A DNA stretch of 64,000 nucleotides from NCBI RefSeq assembly GCF_006386545.1, contig NZ_SWAR01000005.1, positions 62,001-126,000 of the forward strand, written 5' to 3'. The DNA comes from Methylibium rhizosphaerae (lineage in GTDB: Bacteria; Pseudomonadota; Gammaproteobacteria; Burkholderiales; Burkholderiaceae_C). Below the pieces are notes generated by a model. It searched no databases. It saw nothing but the letters and a program-made list of their open reading frames with translations, and was not told where the DNA came from. Below, piece by piece: positions 16,377-23,275 of this stretch (its first letter is position 1; each line of letters opens with the position of its first letter). Position numbers and translations under genes: made by a program.

Positions 16377-18599
16377 ATGACTGAACAAAACAAGAACCTC
16401 TCCTTGCCCCTCCAACAACAGCAGCGCGGCCGTGTCTTCACGCTGCGGCCCGCCGCACTCGCCGTGGCCGGCCTGCTCGCCGCAGGCGGTGCGCACGCGC
16501 AGGCCGCAGCCGACGCGGCTGATCCGGCCAAGGAAGACAAGGACGCCGCCCAGCTCGAGCAGGTGGTGGTGACCGCCACGCGCGCCAGCAAGGCCATCGA
16601 AAAGATCCCCGGCGCGGTGAGCGTGGTGACGCGCCGCGAAATGGACGAGCAGCTGCTGGTGGCCGAAGACCCGTCCCAGCTGCTGGCGGCCCAGGTGCCG
16701 GGCTATGCACCGTCGCGCCAGAAGATGACCAGCCAGGGCGAGTCGCTGCGCGGCCGCGCAGCACTGATCCTGTTCGACGGCATCCCGCAGACGAACCCGT
16801 TGCGCGCCGGCGCGCGCGAGGGCTACTTCGCCGACCCGACGGTGATCGAGCGCATCGAGGTGGTGAGCGGCGCCTCTGCAGTGCAGGGCCTGGGCGCCAC
16901 CGGCGGCATCATCAACTACATCTCGCGCACGCCGCGCCGCGAGGGCACCTTCCACACACTCGACCTGAAGTACAGCTCGTCGTTCAGCGCCGGTGACGAG
17001 GCCACCTGGAAGACGGGCTACATGCTCGAGCACAAGCAGGATGCCTTCGACGCCCTCTTCTACGTGGGCGGCACCCAGCGCGGCGTGGGCGTGGACGGCG
17101 ACGGCCGCCGCCTGGGCATCGAGTCCACGCAGGGCGACACGCAGGACTCCAAGGCGCTGGACGTCTTCGGCAAGGTGGGCCTTGCCCTCACGCCGCAGCA
17201 GCGCCTGCAGCTGTCGTTCAACCAGTTCCGCCTCGCCGGCGATGGCGACTGGCGGCAGGTGCCGGGCGACCGCAACACCGGCTTGCCGACCTCGTCCGAA
17301 CGCGGCGAGCCGCCCGGCACGCCGCCGCGCAACAAGGTGCGCACCACCTCGCTCGAATGGAGCCATGAAGACCTGGCCGGCGGGCGCGCGCTCGCCCAGC
17401 TCTACAAGCAGGACTTCTCCGCGCTCTATGGCGCCGGCATCTTCGTCAACTTCCAGGACGAGGACATCGCCCCGCGAGACACGCTGGTCGACCAGTCGGA
17501 GATCGTGGCCGACAAGACCGGCCTGCGGCTGTCATGGGTGCGCCCCGACCTCGGCTTCCAGGGCCTGGAGCTCACCACCGGGCTCGACTGGCTGTCCGAC
17601 ACCTCCGAGCAGCGCCTGGCCATCACCGGCCGCACCTGGGTGCCGCCGCTGAAGTTCAACAGCACCGCCCCGTTCTCCCAGCTCGAATACGAGTTCGGCA
17701 ACTTCACCGTGCGCGGCGGGCTGCGCTACGAAAACGCGCGCCTGCGGGTCGACACCTACCGCACGCTGGCCGCCTACAACCGCACCGAGGTGGCCGGTGG
17801 CGAGCGTTCGTTCGACAAGTTCGTCAAGAACCTGGGCGCGGTGTGGCGCGTCGGCGGCGGCTGGTCGACCTTCGTGTCGTACAGCGAAGGTTTCGGCCTG
17901 CCGGACGTCGGGCTGGTGCTGCGCGGCGTCAACGTGAGCGGCCGCTCGATCGCCAACCTGATCGACTTGCAGCCGGTGGTCACCGACAACCGGGAGGTCG
18001 GCGTCACCTGGCGCGGCGAGCGCGGCAGCTTCACCGCCTCGGTCTACGACTCGCGCTCCAAGCTCGGCAGCCAGGTGCGCGTGGACAACGCCACCGGCAT
18101 CGGCAGCGTGCAGCGCCTGCCGGTGCACGTGAAAGGCTTCGAGTTCACCGGTGAATTCAAGCCGCAACGCGACTGGACGCTGTCGACCACCTATGCGCTC
18201 ACCCGCGGCAAGACCGCGCGCACCACCGGCGAACCGCTGGACGTCGAGCTTTCCGCGCGCAACCAGGGCCCGGACAAGCTGGTGCTGGCGGCGCGCTGGG
18301 CCTTCATGCCCGGTGCAAGCGCGCGACTGCAGGCGGCGCACTACGCGTCGCGTCACATCAACGAAGGCGTGACGCCCGTGGGCAGCACGCAACTGGCCGA
18401 GCGCTTCGACGGCTACACCGTGGCCGACCTGGGCGTCAACTGGGCCTCGCCGTGGGGCGAACTCGGCCTGGGCATCGAGAACCTGCTCGACCGCCAGTAC
18501 ATCGGCTACTACGCCCAGGCCAACCCGGCCGGCACCAGCGACGACTACTACGCCGGCCGCGGCCGCACCTACACGCTGAGCTGGCGCCGCACCTTCTGA
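16377..18599 (+). CDS. TonB-dependent receptor (iron complex)
   Basis: The 740-residue receptor has a signal region with a hydrophobic segment ending G-A-H-A-Q near residue 42. A TonB-box-like E-Q-V-V-V-T-A-T follows, and the plug contains I-E-R-I-E-V-V-S-G-A-S-A-V-Q-G-L-G-A-T-G-G-I-I-N-Y. The barrel ends T-L-S-W-R-R-T-F. The plug motifs and length recall IutA/ferric hydroxamate-type receptors. It begins 30 bases after the previous receptor and is followed 7 bases later by DUF3649, so it is likely in the same iron operon. The ligand is unknown. Confidence 0.92.
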   Translation: MTEQNKNLSLPLQQQQRGRVFTLRPAALAVAGLLAAGGAHAQAAADAADPAKEDKDAAQLEQVVVTATRASKAIEKIPGAVSVVTRREMDEQLLVAEDPSQLLAAQVPGYAPSRQKMTSQGESLRGRAALILFDGIPQTNPLRAGAREGYFADPTVIERIEVVSGASAVQGLGATGGIINYISRTPRREGTFHTLDLKYSSSFSAGDEATWKTGYMLEHKQDAFDALFYVGGTQRGVGVDGDGRRLGIESTQGDTQDSKALDVFGKVGLALTPQQRLQLSFNQFRLAGDGDWRQVPGDRNTGLPTSSERGEPPGTPPRNKVRTTSLEWSHEDLAGGRALAQLYKQDFSALYGAGIFVNFQDEDIAPRDTLVDQSEIVADKTGLRLSWVRPDLGFQGLELTTGLDWLSDTSEQRLAITGRTWVPPLKFNSTAPFSQLEYEFGNFTVRGGLRYENARLRVDTYRTLAAYNRTEVAGGERSFDKFVKNLGAVWRVGGGWSTFVSYSEGFGLPDVGLVLRGVNVSGRSIANLIDLQPVVTDNREVGVTWRGERGSFTASVYDSRSKLGSQVRVDNATGIGSVQRLPVHVKGFEFTGEFKPQRDWTLSTTYALTRGKTARTTGEPLDVELSARNQGPDKLVLAARWAFMPGASARLQAAHYASRHINEGVTPVGSTQLAERFDGYTVADLGVNWASPWGELGLGIENLLDRQYIGYYAQANPAGTSDDYYAGRGRTYTLSWRRTF

Positions 18600-18606
18600 G
18601 GCAGCC

Positions 18607-18900
18607 ATGAGCGAGCACCGCCTGCTCCCCTTTGCGCGCGCCGCCAGCCGCACGCTGGCCGCCGTGCTGGGCGGCTATGCGCTGGCGCTCAGCTTCACCG
18701 CGGCCGCCTCGCTGGGGTTGCTGCGCGGCTTCGGACTGGCGCGCAGCGAGGCGCTGCTGGCCGCCGCGATGTCGAGCCTGCTGGTCTTCCTGCTGGCCCT
18801 GGTGCGGGCCTTCGCGCTGCGTTCCATCGCGCGCGCATGGATAGAGCTGCTGGGCGCGGCCAGCCTCTGCGCGGCGCTCGCCGCATGGTGGCGGACATGA
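18607..18900 (+). CDS. DUF3649 family inner-membrane protein
   Basis: The 97-residue protein is almost all membrane: three hydrophobic segments at about residues 15-38, 50-68 and 75-93. Length, composition and its place directly after a TonB receptor and before a PepSY protein fit the DUF3649 family of iron-uptake-associated membrane proteins found in similar pseudomonad operons. The role is unproven, perhaps supporting the PepSY reductase-like proteins. The assignment rests mainly on context and hydropathy. Confidence 0.7.
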   Translation: MSEHRLLPFARAASRTLAAVLGGYALALSFTAAASLGLLRGFGLARSEALLAAAMSSLLVFLLALVRAFALRSIARAWIELLGAASLCAALAAWWRT

Positions 18901-18969
18901 GCGCCCCCGCACGGCCGCTCCGAAGGGGGCGCGTTGTCCCTCTCGGAGGGACCTCGCGAAGCGAGAGGG
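18901..18969. repeat. cluster of strong hairpins inside the iron operon
   Basis: The 76-base gap between DUF3649 and the first PepSY gene is nearly all self-complementary. GCGCCCCC/GGGGGCGC pairs at 18901-18908 and 18925-18932, TCCCTC-TCG-GAGGGA lies at 18937-18951, and CTCGC-GAA-GCGAG at 18953-18965. CCCTCTC and GAGAGGG offer an alternative pairing. It resembles a REP-type palindromic element. It may set differential expression of upstream receptors and downstream membrane genes. Confidence 0.7.
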
Positions 18970-18976
18970 TGCGCCG

Positions 18977-20617
18977 ATGAGCCGCCGGCACACGACCGGC
19001 GAGCCCCCGGCCCCAGGTTTTCGCGCCGCCATGGACGCGGTGCACACCTGGGCCGGCGTGCTGTTCGCCGCCTTGCTGTTCGCCATCTTCCTGATGGGCA
19101 CGCTGTCGGTGTTCGACCGCGAGATCGACCGCTGGGCCCAGCCGCCGACGCGGCAGATGCACACCGGTACCGACGGCCCGGCCGTCTCGCTCGATGCAGC
19201 CGTGCAGCAGCTGCAGGCCCTGGCGCCGCCGGCCGCGACCACCTGGCTGCTCTACCCGCCCAGCGATCGGGTCCCGACCTTGCGCATCGGCTGGTCCGGC
19301 GGCGGCGTCGAGCAGCGGCTGCGCGACCTCGACGCTTCCACCGGCCGGCTGCTGCCGGAAGCCGGCGCACCGGTGGGCACGCGGCTGTTCTTCCCGTTCC
19401 ACTACAGCCTGCTGTGGAAGTGGAAGGACGTCGGCCAGTGGATCGCCGGCGCCGCGGCAACGGCGATGCTGCTGGCGGTGGTGTCGGGCGTGGCCACGCA
19501 CCGCCGGCTGTTCAAGGACTTCTTCACCTTTCGCCCGGCCAAGCGGCTGCAGCGCGCCAGCCTCGACCTGCACAACGTGACCGCGGTGTTCGGGCTGCCC
19601 TTCCATGTGCTGATCGCGCTGTCCGGCCTGATCGTCTTCGCGAGCCTGTACCTGCAGCCCGCCGTCGAGTGGGTCTACGGCGGCAAGCGCGAAGCCTTCA
19701 ACCAGCAGGCGCTGTCGCGCTACACGCGACCGCCGGCCAGGCAGCCGCTCGCCACGCGGCATTCGATCGACGCGCTGGCCGCGCAGGCGCAAGCCGCCTG
19801 GTCTGCGGCCGGCGAGAACGGACGCGTCGGCGTGGTCATCGTGCGGCAGCCGCATGACGCCAGTGCGGTGGTCGAGGTGCGCCGCAACTACGACGGCCGC
19901 ATCACGCTGGCCACCGACACCCGCTACTTCGATGCCGCCAGCGGCGCGCTGCTGCATGCCGAGCAGCTGCAGCCGGTGGCGCGCACCCAGCGTTTCATCA
20001 TCGGCCTGCACCTGATCCAGTTCGACCACTGGACGCTGCGCTGGCTCTACTTCGTGATGGGCGCCGCCGGCTGCGTGATGATCGCCGCCGGCAGCATCGC
20101 CTGGGTCGAGAAGCGCCGCGAGCGCCATGCGCGGCTCGGACGTCGCGGCGCCGCACTGGTGGAAGCGCTCACCGCCGCGGCCGTCTGCGGGCTGCCGATC
20201 GCGGCCGTGTCGGCCCTGTGCGGCAGCCTGCTGCTGCCATGGTCGGCGGCGGATGCGATGCCGCCGCTGGCGTCGGCCACGCGCGTGTTCTTCGCCGCCT
20301 GGCTGGCCTGCCTGGCCCATGCCCTGCTGCAGGCGCTCGTGCTGCCGGCGCGGCGCGCGCCCTGGCGGGAGCAGTCGGCCGTGCTGGCTGCGCTCGCGCT
20401 GACGGCGGTGGGGTTGAACTGGTGGTCCAGCGGCGATCACCTGCTGCGTACGCTGGCGCGCGGCGACTGGGCGACCGCCTGCGTGGACCTCGGCCTGCTG
20501 GCAGTGGCGGCACTCGCGGCGCGCGCGGGCTGGCGCCTGCGCCATGCGAGCACGGCCGCCGCCGCAAGGCCGGCTGCCGGCTGGCCCCGTGCCGCCGGCG
20601 AGGAACCGCTGCGATGA
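18977..20617 (+). CDS. PepSY-TM family membrane protein (iron-uptake type)
   Basis: The 546-residue protein has the PepSY-associated membrane layout. An early helix near residues 25-45 is followed by a periplasmic region, and further helices lie near 155-175, 205-230 and 345-370. The C-terminal part adds several more helices (residues 395-535). H-T-W-A-G-V-L at residues 20-26 and the F-P-F-H-Y-S-L-L-W-K-W block are typical of the family. Homologues are linked to siderophore reduction or iron release at the inner membrane. Its stop overlaps the next start (ATGA). Confidence 0.87.
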   Translation: MSRRHTTGEPPAPGFRAAMDAVHTWAGVLFAALLFAIFLMGTLSVFDREIDRWAQPPTRQMHTGTDGPAVSLDAAVQQLQALAPPAATTWLLYPPSDRVPTLRIGWSGGGVEQRLRDLDASTGRLLPEAGAPVGTRLFFPFHYSLLWKWKDVGQWIAGAAATAMLLAVVSGVATHRRLFKDFFTFRPAKRLQRASLDLHNVTAVFGLPFHVLIALSGLIVFASLYLQPAVEWVYGGKREAFNQQALSRYTRPPARQPLATRHSIDALAAQAQAAWSAAGENGRVGVVIVRQPHDASAVVEVRRNYDGRITLATDTRYFDAASGALLHAEQLQPVARTQRFIIGLHLIQFDHWTLRWLYFVMGAAGCVMIAAGSIAWVEKRRERHARLGRRGAALVEALTAAAVCGLPIAAVSALCGSLLLPWSAADAMPPLASATRVFFAAWLACLAHALLQALVLPARRAPWREQSAVLAALALTAVGLNWWSSGDHLLRTLARGDWATACVDLGLLAVAALAARAGWRLRHASTAAAARPAAGWPRAAGEEPLR

Positions 20618-20934
20618 CCGCCTTCGCCTGGAGCCTGGCCGCCTGGGCCGCGCTGGCCCTCGCGATGGACCGCCACCATGAGACGGTGCTGGCCCGCGTA
20701 CTGCCGCCTGCGCGCGGCCGACGCCTGCGCTGGCTGGCCGGAGGGTTGCTCCTCGCGGCCCTGGCCCACGCCGTAGCGATGCAGGGCGTGTCGTTCGGGC
20801 CGCTGCTGTGGAGCGCGAGTGTCGTGACCTCCGGCCTGGCCACCGTGCTGCTGCTGACCTGGTGGCCCGAGCGGCTGCCGGCACTGGCCGCGCTGGCCTG
20901 GCTGGCCGGCACGGCGGCCGCCCTCGTTTCGTGA
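20614..20934 (+). CDS. DUF3325 family small membrane protein
   Basis: The 106-residue protein overlaps the PepSY stop by 4 bases. It has three hydrophobic segments (about residues 3-18, 38-60 and 62-105), and the conserved-looking M-D-R-H-H-E at residues 18-23 follows the first. DUF3325 proteins sit between two PepSY genes in iron-regulated operons, exactly the arrangement here. Function is unknown; it probably assists the flanking PepSY proteins. Confidence 0.72.
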   Translation: MTAFAWSLAAWAALALAMDRHHETVLARVLPPARGRRLRWLAGGLLLAALAHAVAMQGVSFGPLLWSASVVTSGLATVLLLTWWPERLPALAALAWLAGTAAALVS

Positions 20935-20963
20935 ACCCCTCGCTGTCCGGAAGGAAGCCCGTC

Positions 20964-22202
20964 ATGCGCTCCCTGCTCGTCCTGCTGCATCGCTGGTTCG
21001 GCCTCGCCGCGGCCGCATTCCTGTTCATCGCCGGCGCCACCGGGGCGGTGATCTCCTGGGATCACGAGCTCGACGAATGGCTCAACCCGCAGCTGTTCCA
21101 TGCCCACGGCGAAGGCACGCCGCGCCATCCCCTGGAGCTGGCCGCGCGCGTGGAAGCGGCCGACCCCCGGGTGCGGGTGAGCTACCTGCCGCTGGCCATC
21201 GAACCGGGCCATGCGCTCACCCTGTCGGTGGCGCCGCGTCGCGATCCGGCCAGCGGGCGGCTGTTCGAGCCGGGCTACAACCAGGTCGCGGTGGACCCGG
21301 TGACCGGCGCGGTGCAGGGGCAGCGCATGTGGGGCGAGGTGTCGCTTTCGCGCGAGAACCTGCTGCCTTTCCTCTACAAGCTGCACTACAGCATGCACCT
21401 GCCCGAAGGCGGCGGCATCGAATTGGGCATCTGGCTGATGGGCCTCATCGCCATCGGCTGGGTGCTCGACTGCGCGATCGCGCTGGTGCTGTCGTTCCCC
21501 AGCCGGCGCGCCTGGCGCAAGTCGTTCGCCTTCCGCTGGAAGAAGGGCGGCTTTGCGCTCAACTTCGACCTGCACCGCTCGGGCGGCGTGTGGCTGTGGC
21601 TGTTCGTGCTGCTGCTGGCGGTCACGTCGGTGTCGATGAACCTCAACGCCCAGGTCGCGCGGCCGGTGGTCGAGTGGTTCTCGCCGCTGTCGGAGTCGCC
21701 GTTTGCGAGCCGCACCCCGGCGCCGCTGAACGAACCCGTCGAGCCGCAGGTGACAGTGCAGCAGGTGCTGGCCCGGGCGCGGGCCGACGCGGCGAAGCGC
21801 GGCTGGCTGGCGCCGGCCGGCGGGGTGTTCTATTCGCAGACCTTCGGCGTTTGGGGCGTGGGCTTCTTCGAGCCCGGCAAGGATCACGGCGACGGCGGCC
21901 TGGGCAACCCGTGGCTCTACTACGACGCGAAGACCGGTGCCCCGGCCGGCGAGGTGGTGCCCGGCGAGGGATCGGCCGGCGACATCTTCATGCAGGTGCA
22001 GTTCCCGCTGCATTCCGGCCGCATCATCGGCCTCCCGGGCCGCATCTTCATGTCCTTCATGGGCGTGGCCATCGCCACCCTCAGCGTCACCGGCGTGGTG
22101 ATCTGGCTGCGCAAGCGCCGCGGCCGCTCGGCCGCGCAGGCGGCGCCTGCATCCGCCGAGCCGGTGGTCGCGCCGCGCCCGGACCCGGAACCCGGCTACT
22201 GA
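20964..22202 (+). CDS. PepSY-TM family membrane protein
   Basis: The 412-residue protein starts M-R-S-L-L-V-L-L-H-R-W-F-G-L after a good AAGGAAG site; a GTG at 20931 overlapping the previous stop is a weaker alternative. It has the PepSY-TM pattern: helix one near residues 10-30 with L-H-R-W and W-D-H-E-L-D-E-W-L-N-P, a periplasmic domain, the K-L-H-Y-S-M-H-L-P-E-G-G block before helix two, L-H-R-S-G-G-V-W before helix three, and a last helix near 365-390. Histidines before each helix could bind haem, as in ferric-chelate reductase-like proteins. This is the second PepSY gene of the operon. Confidence 0.88.
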   Translation: MRSLLVLLHRWFGLAAAAFLFIAGATGAVISWDHELDEWLNPQLFHAHGEGTPRHPLELAARVEAADPRVRVSYLPLAIEPGHALTLSVAPRRDPASGRLFEPGYNQVAVDPVTGAVQGQRMWGEVSLSRENLLPFLYKLHYSMHLPEGGGIELGIWLMGLIAIGWVLDCAIALVLSFPSRRAWRKSFAFRWKKGGFALNFDLHRSGGVWLWLFVLLLAVTSVSMNLNAQVARPVVEWFSPLSESPFASRTPAPLNEPVEPQVTVQQVLARARADAAKRGWLAPAGGVFYSQTFGVWGVGFFEPGKDHGDGGLGNPWLYYDAKTGAPAGEVVPGEGSAGDIFMQVQFPLHSGRIIGLPGRIFMSFMGVAIATLSVTGVVIWLRKRRGRSAAQAAPASAEPVVAPRPDPEPGY

Positions 22203-22227
22203 CGCAGCCGCGGCTTACGATGCGGCG

Positions 22228-23043
22228 ATGAAGTCCTGTAGGCGCCGATGGAGTTGCGGGCTGCTGGCAGCGCTCGCCGTGGCGACCGTTGCCCAGGCGC
22301 AGACCGCCTGGCTGTTCGGCGAGCAGCACGACCAGCCCGATCACCAGCGCCAGGCCGCCGCCGCGGTGCAAGAGCTCGCGGCCGATGGCCGGCTGCATGC
22401 CGTGGTGCTCGAGATGGCTGCGCGCGGCCGCGATACCCGCGGCCTGCCGCGCGATGCCAGCGAAACACAGGTGCGTGAAGCCCTGCACTGGAGCGAAAGC
22501 TGGCCCTGGACACGCTACCGGCAGGTCGTGATGAACGCCGTGCGCGCCGGAGTGCCGGTGCTCGGCGGCAACCTGCCGCGTGAACGGGTGCGCCAGGTGA
22601 TGGCCGAGCCCGAATGGGACCGGCAGGTACCGGAAGGCGCCCGGCAGCGGCTGCTCGACGCAGTGCGCGAAGGCCACTGCGGGCTGCTGCCGCCGTCGCA
22701 GCTGGCGCCCATGGCGCGGGTGCAGATCGCGCGGGATCGCAGCCTGGCCGAGACCCTCGCCGGCGCAGCCCGTGACGCACCAGGCGACGGCGTGCTGCTG
22801 ATGCTCAGCGGCGCAGTTCATGCGTCGCACACGATGGGCGTACCGCTGCACCTGAGCCAGGTCGCGCCGGGCCTGCTCACCCGTAGCATCGGCTTCCGGG
22901 CCACGGCCTCGCCCGCCGCAGACGGGTTCGACGAGTCGCGCCCCGCCGCCGTGGAACCCGCGCCGGACCATTGCGCCGAGCTCGCGAAGCGAGGAATGCC
23001 GTCACCAGGCGCCACCGAACCCCGGCCCCAAGCCCCTAGATAG
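22228..23043 (+). CDS. ChaN-like haem-binding uptake protein
   Basis: The 271-residue protein has a signal peptide ending A-Q-A-Q near residue 25. G-E-Q-H-D-Q-P-D-H-Q follows, matching the G-E-x-H-D-x-x-x-H start of the ChaN/Tiki-like haem-binding family. Further family motifs are V-L-E-M near residue 60 and M-L-S-G-A-V-H-A-S-H-T-M near 192. ChaN binds haem and is iron-regulated in Campylobacter. No lipobox is visible, unlike ChaN itself, so it is probably soluble in the periplasm. It follows the second PepSY gene by 25 bases and is the last gene of the operon. Confidence 0.82.
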   Translation: MKSCRRRWSCGLLAALAVATVAQAQTAWLFGEQHDQPDHQRQAAAAVQELAADGRLHAVVLEMAARGRDTRGLPRDASETQVREALHWSESWPWTRYRQVVMNAVRAGVPVLGGNLPRERVRQVMAEPEWDRQVPEGARQRLLDAVREGHCGLLPPSQLAPMARVQIARDRSLAETLAGAARDAPGDGVLLMLSGAVHASHTMGVPLHLSQVAPGLLTRSIGFRATASPAADGFDESRPAAVEPAPDHCAELAKRGMPSPGATEPRPQAPR

Positions 23044-23200
23044 CCCGGCCCCGCGGACCCGTTCACGGCGCATCCATACACGGCCGGCACAGATCTGGCT
23101 ATCGCCGTGTTCCGGAGTGACGCGCACGTCACACCCACGCAACATGGGCTTGCGCATGGACGCGGCAGATCGCCACGCCTTTCGCTCTCCACGTCTAGGA

Positions 23201-23254
23201 GACAAGGTAACCCCTTGTCACCGTTTTCTTTTTTTGGGCCGGACGATCCTGGCC
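23201..23254 (+). ncRNA. two-hairpin leader element, copy A
   Basis: Hairpin 1 is GACAAGG-TAACC-CCTTGTC (23201-23219). Hairpin 2 is GGCCGG-ACGAT-CC-T-GGCC (23237-23254) with a single bulged T. Both lie in the 5' leader of the first large TonB-dependent receptor, 57 and 22 bases before its ATG. The same two hairpins occur upstream of the second receptor with paired base changes, which argues for RNA (or symmetric operator) function rather than chance. Confidence 0.6.
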
Positions 23255-23275
23255 ACTCAAACCAAGAGGTCACTC

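Noticed and set aside
18695-21040. Long minus-strand frame of about 780 codons opposite the PepSY genes
   Set aside because: Composition (R, P, A, G) and lack of motifs mark it as a shadow of the iron operon.
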